This document shows positions 42,953 to 52,955 of a stretch of 64,000 nucleotides of DNA, one piece after another (the stretch's first letter is position 1; every line of letters starts with the position of its first letter). The position numbers were made by a program, and so were the translations under genes. The stretch comes from Rhizobium etli CFN 42 (GTDB lineage Bacteria; Pseudomonadota; Alphaproteobacteria; Rhizobiales; Rhizobiaceae). The DNA lies in NCBI RefSeq assembly GCF_000092045.1, contig NC_007761.1, positions 1,243,001-1,307,000 on the forward strand. Direction: 5' to 3'. The notes under the pieces are model-generated. The model did not search any database and was not told the DNA's origin. It saw nothing but the letters and a program-made list of their open reading frames with translations.

Positions 42953-44119
42953 TCACTTCGGCAATTGCGGCTGCGGTTTTTCCTCGATCAGCAGCTCCTC
43001 GATGATGGTCATGACGATCAGCGACAGCGGCAGCGCCAGCATTGCGCCGACGGCGCCCCACATCCAGGTCCAGAACAGGATGGCGAGGAAGACGATGAAG
43101 GGATTGATTTCCAGCCGCCGCCCCATCACCGCCGGGAAGATCAGGTTCTCCATGACGAGATGCACGGTGAAGAAGGCGGCCGCCGGCATCAGGCCGACGA
43201 TGAAGCCGTCATAGGTGATGATGCCGGCGATGGCGACGGAAAGCGTCATCAGCGTGATGCCGAGATAGGGAATGAAGCTCGACAGGAAGGCGAAGAAGCC
43301 CCACAGCACCGGTGCCGACAATCCGCTCGCATAGGCGATGACCGTCATGACGACGCCGAGCCCGATATAGATCAGCGAGGCGGTGGCGAAATAGAAGCCG
43401 AGTACCTGCTCGACGGCATTGATGACGCGGATCGCCGCCAGCCGCTGCGTGCGGGTGCGGAAGGTCATGATGATCGTCTTGCGCAGATTGACCCGGCTGG
43501 CGAGGAAGAGCAGCAGAGCGGCGAAGAAGATCAGCCCCTGTACCAGCGCCGGCGTCAGGCTTGTGGTTACCACATGTAGGACGTTGCCGGTGTTTTCGAG
43601 CAGCGCGCCGATCGACATCGGCCCGCTTTCGAATGTCGCCGGCGTGATATGCAGCCATTCGATGCGCTCGAGGTAAGGCATGATGCGGCTGATCGTCCGC
43701 TCGACGAAGGCCGGCGCTTCGTTGGCAAGGGTGGTCAACGGATCGGCAAGCGAACTGACCAGCAGAACGATCACCAAAGCGACGCTGCTTGACAGAAGGA
43801 AGGCGTTTGCAAGCCTTGGCACACCCATTTTGCCGAGATTTTCCGCTGCAAGGCCGAGGATCATGCCGACGACGACGGCAAGGGTGACCGGAATGAGGAT
43901 CAGTGACATCATGTAGACGGCGGCAAGGCCGAGGATTGTGAAGATGCCGATGATCGCCCAGGCCATGCTGATGTCGAGCCCGTCCTTCTCAAGCCGATGC
44001 ATCGGCGGGGGCGGCAGTTCCTCCGCCGTCTCCTGCAGCGACTTAGCCCAGGCGCTGGTTTGGCGTTCGCCGACGGCGATCTTCTTTGCGTGTTTGCGGA
44101 TGCCGTTGGCGATGCCCAT
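42953..44119 (-). CDS. AI-2E/PerM-family permease
   Basis: A 388-residue membrane protein with about eight helices. The family signature is the stretch of GVVMTVIAYASGLSAPVLWG followed by FLSSFIPYLGITLMTLSVAI, plus the long loop RTISRIMPYLERIEWLHITP. Some relatives export quorum signal AI-2; others move ions. The N-terminus is uncertain: ATG 44119, ATG 44143 and further upstream starts are all open, and none has a strong ribosome site. It heads a two-gene operon with the FAD oxidoreductase. Confidence 0.87.
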   Translation of the reverse strand: MGIANGIRKHAKKIAVGERQTSAWAKSLQETAEELPPPPMHRLEKDGLDISMAWAIIGIFTILGLAAVYMMSLILIPVTLAVVVGMILGLAAENLGKMGVPRLANAFLLSSSVALVIVLLVSSLADPLTTLANEAPAFVERTISRIMPYLERIEWLHITPATFESGPMSIGALLENTGNVLHVVTTSLTPALVQGLIFFAALLLFLASRVNLRKTIIMTFRTRTQRLAAIRVINAVEQVLGFYFATASLIYIGLGVVMTVIAYASGLSAPVLWGFFAFLSSFIPYLGITLMTLSVAIAGIITYDGFIVGLMPAAAFFTVHLVMENLIFPAVMGRRLEINPFIVFLAILFWTWMWGAVGAMLALPLSLIVMTIIEELLIEEKPQPQLPK

Positions 44120-44334
44120 GCGGTGAGGTTCCCGAAGCCCCATTGCTTCGCCACAAAAACGCGCTGATGCGGTTCCGGTTCCGCCGGCCCATGGCGCCGT
44201 TGTAAAGACATCGGTCCGCCCCGCAGGTAAGGGCGCTGAAGCGTCCGCCCTTTCATCGGCTCGCGCGCCGATTTGATCCTGCCGCCGGAACAACCTCGCC
44301 GTCCCTGGCGTTCGACCTCGGAAGGAGAGTGCTC

Positions 44335-44718
44335 ATGATTGCAGATCCCGATCAGATGAAAACCACCGAGACTTATTCGACCGATCCCCCCTATGCGGAT
44401 GAGGCGAGGCTGAAAGACGCCGATCAGCGGCGTTGGTGGGTTTGGACCGTTCTTGTGGCCGGCGCGGCAGTTCTCATCATAGCCGGCGTGAGCGTTGTGA
44501 TCTGGCCTAATCCCAGCAACAATGATCCGGCGGCAACGGCTTCGACCAAGCCGGATCCGATCAATACGCAGCCCTCCGGTCCCGGCGCCTTCAACAATGA
44601 CCCGGCCTCCGGCCCTGTACGGCCACCCGAGGCGACAGATCGGTCGCCAACGCCGAGCGGAAACGGCGGCGGACCGACGCAGGTGACGACGCCATCAGGA
44701 ACCGAGAAGGTTCAATAA
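44335..44718 (+). CDS. Single-span membrane protein with Pro/Gly/Asn-rich tail, unknown
   Basis: A 127-residue protein I cannot name. It has a charged cytoplasmic N-terminus, one helix near residues 38-58 (WTVLVAGAAVLIIAGVSVVI), and an external tail rich in Pro, Thr, Gly and Asn (for example SGPGAFNNDPASGPVRPPEA). The tail looks disordered. ATG 44335 has AAGGAGA before it; an in-frame ATG lies two codons upstream. It is divergent from the AI-2E gene. Confidence 0.65.
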   Translation: MIADPDQMKTTETYSTDPPYADEARLKDADQRRWWVWTVLVAGAAVLIIAGVSVVIWPNPSNNDPAATASTKPDPINTQPSGPGAFNNDPASGPVRPPEATDRSPTPSGNGGGPTQVTTPSGTEKVQ

Positions 44719-44728
44719 GGTTTCAGAT

Positions 44729-45589
44729 TCAGGCCGAAAGTGTCAGGCCGATGCCCCAGGGATCTTTGAGGAAGACGCCGCCGTCGCGCTTCTTGCTGCT
44801 GATCTCCAGCGCGTCAAGCCTGGATACCGCCGCGTCGAGCGTCGCCTTGTCGTTGAAACGGATCCTGTAGTCCGACAGCCCGGTCATATTCTCGGCGCGA
44901 GCGGTGGCACCCCGGCTGTTCCAGATGTTGGCGGCGAGATGGTGATGATAGCCGCCGGTCGCAAAAAAGCTGGCGCCTGGATAGCGAGCCATCAGCTTGA
45001 GGCCGAGCACGTCGCGGTAAAAGGTATCGGCCTGCGGGATATCGCCGACCTGCAGATGCAGATGGCCGATCGCGGTGCCCTCCGCCATGCCGTCCCAGTG
45101 AGCGTCAGCAGCGCTGTCGTAGAGCGCCTGCAGGTCGAGGCGCTGGGTTGCCATCGCTACCATACCGTCCTCATGAAATTTCCATTGTTCATGCGGCCGG
45201 TCGGCATAGATTTCGATGCCGTTGCCCTCGGGGTCGGAAAGATAGATCGCCTCACTGACGAGATGGTCCGAGGCGCCGTCGAGCACGACATTGTTGTGGG
45301 CCGCATGGCGCAGCCAGCGCGCCAGTTCGGTCCGGTCGGGCATTAGGAAAGCGGTGTGGAAAAGGCCTGCGGCATTCCGTGGCGCGACTACCGCGTCCTT
45401 TGCCGTCGTCAGCGTCAGCAGCGGATGACCCCCGACACCCAGCACTTCGCCGCTCGTCGTCTTCTCGATGACCTTCAGGCCGAGCATCGACTGATAGAAG
45501 CCGGAAACGAGACCGAGGTCAGTAACGACGAGATGCGACTGGTCGATATAGGCAGGCCGCGTCAGCGCATAGGATGTTTCTGTCGTCAT
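44729..45589 (-). CDS. VOC-family ring-cleavage/glyoxalase dioxygenase
   Basis: A 286-residue vicinal-oxygen-chelate protein with two tandem modules. The first starts DQSHLVVTDLGLVSGFYQSM and the second HLHLQVGDIPQADTFYRDVL, with the metal-ligand candidates His in these starts and in ATGGYHHHLAANIWNS and the acid in DPEGNGIEIYADRP. Such proteins include catechol 2,3-dioxygenases and lactoylglutathione lyases. It lacks a signal peptide. ATG 45589 overlaps the stop of a 30-residue upstream ORF as TGATG, so the two may be translationally coupled. Confidence 0.87.
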   Translation of the reverse strand: MTTETSYALTRPAYIDQSHLVVTDLGLVSGFYQSMLGLKVIEKTTSGEVLGVGGHPLLTLTTAKDAVVAPRNAAGLFHTAFLMPDRTELARWLRHAAHNNVVLDGASDHLVSEAIYLSDPEGNGIEIYADRPHEQWKFHEDGMVAMATQRLDLQALYDSAADAHWDGMAEGTAIGHLHLQVGDIPQADTFYRDVLGLKLMARYPGASFFATGGYHHHLAANIWNSRGATARAENMTGLSDYRIRFNDKATLDAAVSRLDALEISSKKRDGGVFLKDPWGIGLTLSA

Positions 45590-45681
45590 CAATGGGTCTC
45601 CTGCCTCTTAGTTAAAGGCGCACCGGCGGTGGCGGCAATCATGCCGCCCGTAGCAAGCCCGAGAAAGCGTCGCCGGTTCAT
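45589..45681 (-). CDS. 30-residue Tat-leader-like ORF coupled to the VOC gene
   Basis: The peptide begins MNRRRFLGLATGGMIAATAG and ends PLTKRQETH. This is a plausible twin-arginine signal sequence (RRRFLG, a hydrophobic stretch, A-x-A-like end), but no protein domain follows. The ribosome site AGAGGAG lies nine bases before ATG 45681, so it should be translated. Its stop overlaps the dioxygenase start by one base (TGATG). It may be a coupling leader or the remnant of a signal peptide detached by mutation. Confidence 0.55.
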   Translation of the reverse strand: MNRRRFLGLATGGMIAATAGAPLTKRQETH

Positions 45682-45801
45682 GCGCCTGATCTCCTCTCGG
45701 CTGCCGTACTTGATCTCTATATGGCCTATCCCGATTGTTCACAGAAGGCTTGTTTTTGAGGATGAAGCGTTGAGCAGATGTTGACGATGACCTGCACTGG
45801 C

Positions 45802-45815
45802 TTGATCGGAGTCAA
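45802..45815 (+). promoter_or_regulatory. FNR/FixK-type anaerobox TTGAT-CGGA-GTCAA
   Basis: TTGATCGGAGTCAA matches the TTGAT-N4-ATCAA anaerobox of FnrN/FixK at every conserved base except one. It lies 55 bp before the UspF/G gene start, consistent with a class II site about 41 bp before the transcript start. It predicts low-oxygen induction of that stress protein. Confidence 0.6.
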
Positions 45816-45870
45816 TGCGCCCATATCTTTATTAGAGCAAGCTTATGCATCGCAGTCATGGAGGGAAGCC

Positions 45871-46290
45871 ATGTACAGGAAGATTATCGTGGCGATCGCG
45901 CTCGGCCGCCTCGACAGGGGAGAAAACATTCTCCGCAAGGCCGCCTCGCTGCTCGACGCGGGCGGCGAGATCGTCGCGCTCAACGTCGTCGAGGACGTGC
46001 CGACCTATGTCGCGATCGAATTGCCGGCCAATATGCTCGAGGACGCCATGAAGGACGGCCGCGACAAGCTGGAAGCGCTGGTCGCCGCAACTGGGGTCAC
46101 GGCAAGGATCGACATCCGCAACGGCCCGCCGGCCAAGGCCATCATCGCGGCCGCCGAAAGCCACCGCGCAGATCTCATCATTCTCGCCTCGCACGTCCCG
46201 GATTTTTCCAACTACTTTATTGGCGCCACGGCCGACCGCGTCGTACGGCACGCCAAGTGCTCCGTGCTGGTCGAGCGGCAGAAGATCTGA
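45871..46290 (+). CDS. Universal stress protein, UspF/G type
   Basis: A 139-residue single-domain Usp. The N-terminus is MYRKIIVAIALGRLDRGENI and the C-terminal ATP-binding region reads ASHVPDFSNYFIGATADRVV, then RHAKCSVLVE. The pattern ASH-P-x(3)-YF-G-x(3)-R-V-V-RHA-CSVLV is that of UspF/UspG rather than UspA, and such proteins bind ATP. ATG 45871 follows GGAGGGA; an in-frame upstream frame to 45778 is discounted. An anaerobox lies 55 bp upstream, suggesting expression under low oxygen. Confidence 0.9.
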   Translation: MYRKIIVAIALGRLDRGENILRKAASLLDAGGEIVALNVVEDVPTYVAIELPANMLEDAMKDGRDKLEALVAATGVTARIDIRNGPPAKAIIAAAESHRADLIILASHVPDFSNYFIGATADRVVRHAKCSVLVERQKI

Positions 46291-46441
46291 ATCTGCGCCG
46301 CTCCATTTTCGAGTGCTCCTCCCAGTCGTCGAGGCGGGCAGACCTCGTGCGGTCTGTCACGAAGATTTACCGCCGGCGCGATGCGCTGCGGTTGCACGCC
46401 CGTCCGTTCGGTGCGACCATCGCGATCGGGTACGAAACGGA

Positions 46442-47119
46442 ATGGCGCGCATGGCCGAGTTCAACGGCATTCGCTGGGCTTACGACAGATATGAGCTGAT
46501 CGCCGATGGCATCGTGCACGGCGTCGGTCTCGTGCTGGCGCTGATCGGCGCCACCGCTCTGATCTTCTACGCCACGGTTTGGAGCTCCCACGGCGCGCTC
46601 GCCGCCGCCTGGATCTATGGTGTCGGGCTGGTGCTGACGCTTGCCATCTCCTTTTCCTACAATGTCTGGCCGGTCTCGCGCACCAAATGGTTCCTGCGCC
46701 GCTTCGATCATTCGGCGATCTTCATCCTGATCGCCGCCACCTATACGCCCTTTCTCGAGCGCGGGGCCGACGATCCGCTGCTCTTCTTCATGCTGGTGGC
46801 GATATGGCTGTTCGCTACCGTCGGCATCGTCCTGAAATGCGCGTTTCCAGGGCGCTATGACCGTCTCGCCATCCTGCTTTACCTCGCCATGGGCTGGAGC
46901 GGGGTGCTGGTGGCGGGGCCCGTCGCCGCGCGCATTCCCTCCGCTTCGATGCTGCTGATCGTCATCGGCGGCGTCCTCTACTCGCTCGGCGTCATCTTCC
47001 ATGTCTGGGAGAAACTGCGCTTCCAGAACGCCATCTGGCACGGTTTCGTCGTCATTGCAGCGGCCGTGCATTATTCCGCCGTCTTCACCTGTATCAGCCT
47101 GTCGACGCCAGAGTTCTGA
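46442..47119 (+). CDS. Hemolysin III / YqfA-family membrane protein
   Basis: A 225-residue seven-helix protein of the PAQR/hemolysin III family. It has IADGIVHGVGLVLALIGATA and the conserved block RFDHSAIFILIAATYTPFLE, plus the final HGFVVIAAAVHYSAVF. These His and Asp residues form the family zinc-type site. ATG 46442 and ATG 46451 are both possible; neither has a strong ribosome site. The biological role is unclear, and hemolysis is not implied. It stands between a stress protein and a GNAT. Confidence 0.87.
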   Translation: MARMAEFNGIRWAYDRYELIADGIVHGVGLVLALIGATALIFYATVWSSHGALAAAWIYGVGLVLTLAISFSYNVWPVSRTKWFLRRFDHSAIFILIAATYTPFLERGADDPLLFFMLVAIWLFATVGIVLKCAFPGRYDRLAILLYLAMGWSGVLVAGPVAARIPSASMLLIVIGGVLYSLGVIFHVWEKLRFQNAIWHGFVVIAAAVHYSAVFTCISLSTPEF

Positions 47120-47231
47120 GCTGCGGCCTACCCGAGACCGTCCCGCAAGCCTTTCTCCGCTGTATCAGCCGTTTACATCTTTTGAACCGCGGCGTATGCC
47201 AACCCGCGCAGTCAATCCGAACCGGGCCACC

Positions 47232-47747
47232 ATGACAGACGCAGTCCTTCTCCGCGACGCCACCGAAGCCGATCTTCCCGCCATCCGAGACATCTACAAT
47301 CATGCCGTCGAGCACACGACGGCGATCTGGAACGAAACGCGCGTCGATCTCGAAAACCGACGAGAATGGCTGAGCGCGCGCAAGGGCCGTGGCTTTCCGG
47401 TCGTCGTCGCCGAGAGGTCGGGCAAGGTCGCGGGTTACGCCTCCTATGGCGACTGGCGCGCCTTTGAGGGCTATCGCCACACGGTCGAACATTCCGTCTA
47501 TGTCGACAAGGATCATCGCGGTGCCGGCATCGGCGAGGCCCTGATGCGCGAATTGATCGCGCGTGCGGCGGCCGCCAATATCCACGTGATGATTGCTGGC
47601 ATCGAGGCTGACAACACAGCCTCGATCCGGCTGCACGAAAAGCTCGGCTTCCGCATCGCCGGCAGGTTCTCCGAGGTCGGCACCAAGTTCGGCCGCTGGC
47701 TGGATCTGACCTGCATGGAACTCCGTCTGCCCGGGCAGGCGGATTGA
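47232..47747 (+). CDS. GNAT acetyltransferase, phosphinothricin N-acetyltransferase type
   Basis: A 171-residue GNAT of the PAT/Bar subgroup. The start is TDAVLLRDATEADLPAIRDI followed by YNHAVEHTTAIWNETRVDLE. The acetyl-CoA loop is DKDHRGAGIGEALMRELI, and RLHEKLGFRIAGRFSEVGTK completes the fold. Natural substrates of chromosomal members are often methionine sulfoximine or related amino acids. ATG 47232 (ACCATGAC) is used. Confidence 0.89.
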   Translation: MTDAVLLRDATEADLPAIRDIYNHAVEHTTAIWNETRVDLENRREWLSARKGRGFPVVVAERSGKVAGYASYGDWRAFEGYRHTVEHSVYVDKDHRGAGIGEALMRELIARAAAANIHVMIAGIEADNTASIRLHEKLGFRIAGRFSEVGTKFGRWLDLTCMELRLPGQAD

Positions 47748-47758
47748 CCTGCCTGCTT

Positions 47759-47780
47759 GGGCAGGGCCGAGGGCCTGCCC
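47759..47780 (+). terminator. Candidate hairpin after the PAT-type gene
   Basis: GGGCAGG and CCTGCCC pair around an eight-base loop 12 bp after the stop. There is no T-run after it, so it is a weak terminator candidate. Confidence 0.35.
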
Positions 47781-47937
47781 GCGGCAACGAGGATGAGCGC
47801 TCGCGGGACCGAGTGAGCCGGCAAATCATTGCCGGAGCGGTCCCCATCTTTTTATTGTATTCTGAGCTGTGTAGAAAAGAGAGGCCGCCTGCTTCGCGAG
47901 GGGCGGCGTGATAAGCGTCATGGAGATCAACAGTTCA

Positions 47938-48639
47938 ATGGCAACGCATAGATCGCCGCTCGGCCTCCTTGCCCTCCTTCTTCTCACCGCTGCTCCGATT
48001 TCTTCGCGTGCTGCCGATTGCGGCAGCACGGCCTCGCCGAAGCTCGACTGGCAGGAGTGCACGAAGAAGAACCTGATGCTGCAGGGCAGTGACCTCCAAG
48101 GCGCCAATCTCTTCAGCACCGATTTCTCGCTGACCGATCTCAGCGGTTCGAATTTCAAATCCGCCAATCTGGAAAAGGCCAGCTTGGTGCGCGCCTCGCT
48201 TGAGGGGTCACATGCCGAAGGGGCGAACTTCGCCAAAGTCGAGGCCTATCGCGCCAGCTTCGCCAACATTGCCGCCGAAGGCGCTTCCTTTGCCGGAGCC
48301 GAGCTGCAGCGCGCCAACTTCGGCGGCGCCCGGCTTTCAGGCGCGAGCTTCGAAAAGGCCGAACTCGGCCGCGCCGATTTCGACAAAGCGGTGCTGACGG
48401 GAGTGAAATTCTCTTTCGCCAATCTCTCCCGCGCCGATCTCTCCAACGCCACTTTCGAAGGCCCGGCAATGTTCGAGCGCGCCTTCATGTTCCTGACCCG
48501 TATCGAAGGTCTGGACCTCTCGGCTGCCGCCGGGCTCGAACAGTCGCAGATCGAGCTCGCCTGCGGCGATGCCTCGACCAAATTGCCGTCCGGCCTTTCG
48601 ACGCCGGCAACCTGGCCGTGCCCTGCCGAGCACGAGTGA
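47938..48639 (+). CDS. Exported pentapeptide-repeat protein
   Basis: A 233-residue protein (from ATG 47938) with a signal peptide (HRSPLGLLALLLLTAAPISS) and about 20 tandem A(D/N)LXX-type repeats, e.g. GANLFSTDFSLTDLSGSNFK, then ADLSNATFEGPAMFERAF. Such repeats fold into a right-handed quadrilateral beta-helix. Two cysteines near DCGSTASP and QECTKK may form a disulfide, with a third at ELACGDAST and fourth at WPCPAEH. Upstream starts GTG 47908 and ATG 47920 are also open. The role of exported members is unknown. Confidence 0.85.
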   Translation: MATHRSPLGLLALLLLTAAPISSRAADCGSTASPKLDWQECTKKNLMLQGSDLQGANLFSTDFSLTDLSGSNFKSANLEKASLVRASLEGSHAEGANFAKVEAYRASFANIAAEGASFAGAELQRANFGGARLSGASFEKAELGRADFDKAVLTGVKFSFANLSRADLSNATFEGPAMFERAFMFLTRIEGLDLSAAAGLEQSQIELACGDASTKLPSGLSTPATWPCPAEHE

Positions 48640-48696
48640 TCGGTCAGGCTTTGCAGGATTGCGCGGCCGGATTATCGACTGCGATAGATGCCGGAG

Positions 48697-48969
48697 CTAG
48701 TGGAGCTTGAATTCGCCCATGACGCGGCGCCATTCGTTAGGTCCGATCAGTCGCTGATGGGTGTAGCGAACCGAGTGCAGCGGCCCGTCGAGCGTGGACT
48801 GCCAGAAATCGAGAAACTTGTGCATCTCCGGAAAGTCCGGGGCGAGGTCGTAATCCTGCCAGACATAGGTCTGCAGCACGGATTCAAAATCAGGAATGCG
48901 ATAGAGGATATGGGCGGTGGTCAGTCCATAGCCGTTCAGCTGACGCTCCAGATCTGATGAAAATTGCAT
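48697..48969 (-). CDS. usg: Usg-family protein
   Basis: A 90-residue protein of the Usg family, known only from alphaproteobacteria (the name comes from Caulobacter). Diagnostic segments are LERQLNGYGLTTAHILYRIP, LQTYVWQDYDLAPDFPEMHK and SVRYTHQRLIGPNEWRRVMG, with the EFKLH end. The function is not known. It is divergent from groES, whose control region lies directly upstream. Confidence 0.88.
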   Translation of the reverse strand: MQFSSDLERQLNGYGLTTAHILYRIPDFESVLQTYVWQDYDLAPDFPEMHKFLDFWQSTLDGPLHSVRYTHQRLIGPNEWRRVMGEFKLH

Positions 48970-49072
48970 GCTTCATCTCCGTTTCATGACGCTCGAAAGG
49001 TGGCGCAAAATTTTGCGGCCATCAACGGATTTCTGAACGCATCCACCCTGTTTATTGTTCCTTTACAGGATG

Positions 49073-49099
49073 TTAGCAGCCACTTCGAGTGAGTGCTAA
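49073..49099 (+). promoter_or_regulatory. CIRCE operator of groESL
   Basis: TTAGCAGCC-ACTTCGAGT-GAGTGCTAA matches the HrcA operator CIRCE (TTAGCACTC-N9-GAGTGCTAA): the right arm is perfect and the left arm has two differences, with a nine-base spacer. It is 150 bp before groES. No HrcA gene is in the window. Confidence 0.9.
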
Positions 49100-49249
49100 T
49101 TTTTTTATGGTGCCCTCTTGAAATGGAAAAAGCGCAAAACCAGATCATTGCGCGCAGAACGCTCGATCGAGGTTTTGCACCCGCCCGGACTGGTCATCCG
49201 GTCCGGCCAGGGGAACAACATCATTATTGTTTGTCCATTGGAGGAAAAC

Positions 49250-49564
49250 ATGTCGTTCCGACCGCTTCATGATCGCATTCTCGTCCGCCGCGTCGATTCC
49301 GAAGAAAAGACCAAGGGCGGCATCATCATTCCCGACACCGCCAAGGAAAAGCCGCAGGAAGGCGAGGTCATTGCCGTCGGCCCCGGTGCACGCAACGATG
49401 CCGGCCAGATCCAGCCGCTCGACGTCAAGGTCGGCGACCGCATCCTGTTCGGCAAGTGGTCCGGCACCGAAATCAAGATCAATGGCGAAGACCTGCTGAT
49501 CATGAAGGAAAGCGATGTCATGGGCGTCATCGAGGCCCGGGTCGCCGAAAAGATCGCCGCCTGA
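49250..49564 (+). CDS. groES: Co-chaperonin GroES
   Basis: A 104-residue GroES that caps the GroEL ring. It begins [20 protein letters not shown]; the mobile loop is [20 protein letters not shown], and the roof loop is [23 protein letters not shown] 49250 has GGAGGAAAA just before it. The upstream frame to 49118 is not used. It forms an operon with groEL (51 bp gap) under CIRCE control, so heat induction is expected. Confidence 0.97.
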   Translation: MSFRPLHDRILVRRVDSEEKTKGGIIIPDTAKEKPQEGEVIAVGPGARNDAGQIQPLDVKVGDRILFGKWSGTEIKINGEDLLIMKESDVMGVIEARVAEKIAA

Positions 49565-49603
49565 GGCGATTTCCGCGCATTAGTCAAAAAAGCTGCCTAT
49601 TGA

Positions 49604-51244
<1,641 letters not shown>

Positions 51245-51253
51245 GCGATCGCT

Positions 51254-51281
51254 CGGCCCGCTCTGCCATCGGGGCGGGCCG
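51254..51281 (+). terminator. Terminator after groEL
   Basis: CGGCCCGC and GCGGGCCG form a perfect 8-bp stem with a 12-base loop, followed by TTCTTC, just after the groEL stop. Confidence 0.72.
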
Positions 51282-51337
51282 TTCTTCGCACTATCGAATT
51301 AACAAGTTCCATCGGTCGACATCAATGGAGCCAAGCT

Positions 51338-51760
51338 ATGAGAAAGGAAAACATCAGCAATTCCATACAGCAGAATGCCGTGGCAGCCATAAGCGCGGCG
51401 CATCTGCTTCATCCGGCGAAGCATTTCGGTCACCCGCGTGACGTGCTTGCCGCCGCCGAGATCGACAACGACGAGAAGCGGGCAATTCTCGCTTCATGGG
51501 CATCCGATATCTTCGCAGTCGAATCCGTACCAGCCCTCCGCCTTTACCCCGGGGCCGAAAGAGCTGTATCCTATGACGAGATCCTTGAAGCGCTGAAGGC
51601 TTTGGATAATGGCGATCGACCATCCGCGAGGCAGGACAAGTCCGCGTCCCTGAGTTGCCATAGGATCCGCCGTCGAAAACCGCCCGCACGCCGACTTCCC
51701 GGCCTTGGCTTGTGCAGCTACTGGAAGGGAGGACGGCGTCGACCGCTGTTCGAAACCTGA
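51338..51760 (+). CDS. Hypothetical protein of the stress cluster
   Basis: A 140-residue protein I do not recognise by function. The first 85 residues look structured and acidic/helical (HPRDVLAAAEIDNDEKRAIL, SWASDIFAVESVPALRLYPG). The last 50 change sharply to an Arg/Lys/Pro-rich stretch (RIRRRKPPARRLPGLGLCSY) ending RRRPLFET. The start ATG follows GGAG. Position between groEL and a glycosyltransferase suggests a stress role. The composition break could be a natural basic tail or a frameshift. Confidence 0.6.
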   Translation: MRKENISNSIQQNAVAAISAAHLLHPAKHFGHPRDVLAAAEIDNDEKRAILASWASDIFAVESVPALRLYPGAERAVSYDEILEALKALDNGDRPSARQDKSASLSCHRIRRRKPPARRLPGLGLCSYWKGGRRRPLFET

Positions 51761-51845
51761 CCCTCGTCTGACCTGCCGTGTGCCTCTCGAGGACGCGGGC
51801 ATGATTTTTGCCGACGGCTCTTTGCTCAACTGAGGAGGTTTGCCG

Positions 51846-52940
51846 ATGAAGATCGCTCAGATTGCACCGCTCGCCGAAAGCGTTCCGCCGAAGCTCTACG
51901 GGGGAACCGAGCGGATCGTTTCCTACCTTACTGAAGAACTCGTGGCCCAGGGGCATGAGGTCACGCTCTTTGCCAGCGGCGATTCCGTCACCCAGGCGAC
52001 ACTCGTGTCGTGTGCGGACGTCGCCTTACGGCTCAATCCGGCGGTCAGGGACCATCTGCCACATCAAGTCGTGATGCTGGAGGAGATCCGACAGCGGGCG
52101 CACGAGTTCGACGTGCTGCATTTCCACATCGACCTGCTGCATTTCCCGCTGATCCGCGATTTCGCCGATCGGACGGTGACAACGCTGCACGGGCGACTCG
52201 ATTTGCCGGATCTCAAGCCGTTCTACGCGGCCTTCCCCGATATTCCACTGGTGTCGATCTCCAATGATCAGCGTCGTCCGATGCCTCCGGTCGACTGGCG
52301 CGGAACGGTCTATCATGGTCTGCCGGCCGATCTTCTTCCCTTCACGGAGAATCCAAGGGGCAATTACCTGGCCTTCCTTGGCCGTATTTCTCCGGAAAAG
52401 CGCCCGGACCGCGCCATTCAGATCGCGGCAAAGGTCGGAATGTCGCTGAAGATCGCCGCCAAGATCGATAATGTCGACAAGGCCTACTGGGAAACCGTCA
52501 TCGAGCCGATGGTTAAGAGCCATCCGCATGTGGAATTCATCGGCGAGATCGATGAACGTGAGAAAGCTGACTTCCTTGGGAATGCAGGCGCTCTGCTCTT
52601 CCCGATCGACTGGCCGGAACCGTTTGGGCTGGTGATGATCGAAGCCATGGCCTGCGGCACGCCGGTCATTGCTTTCGGCTGTGGTTCGGTTCCCGAGGTC
52701 ATTGACAATGGCATCTCTGGCATTCTGGTCGACAGCGTCACCGAGGCGGCCGAAAACGTCGAATGGGCGCTGCGCCTCGATCGGCGGAAGGTACGGGCCG
52801 CGTTTGAAAAGCGCTTCACTGCACAGCGAATGGCGTGCGATTATGTCGACATCTATCGCAACCTGCCGGGCGTTCGCATCAAAGCCGCGCCGATCCGCCG
52901 GTCTAATGGTCAAGCGCTCGACCTGCAGGCTGTCGCCTGA
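51846..52940 (+). CDS. GT4-family glycosyltransferase
   Basis: A 364-residue retaining glycosyltransferase (GT-B fold). It begins MKIAQIAPLAESVPPKLYGG, with GGTERIVSYLTEELVAQGHE as the acceptor-side motif. The sugar-nucleotide domain has AFLGRISPEKRPDRAIQIA and the E-x7-E region in FPIDWPEPFGLVMIEAMACG followed by TPVIAFGCGSVPEV. The donor and acceptor are unknown. ATG 51846 follows GAGGAGG. The debranching-type gene starts 15 bp after its stop, so these two enzymes act together on a glucan or glycogen-like polymer. Confidence 0.9.
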   Translation: MKIAQIAPLAESVPPKLYGGTERIVSYLTEELVAQGHEVTLFASGDSVTQATLVSCADVALRLNPAVRDHLPHQVVMLEEIRQRAHEFDVLHFHIDLLHFPLIRDFADRTVTTLHGRLDLPDLKPFYAAFPDIPLVSISNDQRRPMPPVDWRGTVYHGLPADLLPFTENPRGNYLAFLGRISPEKRPDRAIQIAAKVGMSLKIAAKIDNVDKAYWETVIEPMVKSHPHVEFIGEIDEREKADFLGNAGALLFPIDWPEPFGLVMIEAMACGTPVIAFGCGSVPEVIDNGISGILVDSVTEAAENVEWALRLDRRKVRAAFEKRFTAQRMACDYVDIYRNLPGVRIKAAPIRRSNGQALDLQAVA

Positions 52941-52955
52941 GGCAAGGAGGAGACC

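Noticed and set aside
49100..49130. CTTGAAATGG after CIRCE as a heat-shock sigma factor promoter
   Set aside because: It lies downstream of CIRCE and lacks a matching -10 sequence at the right distance.
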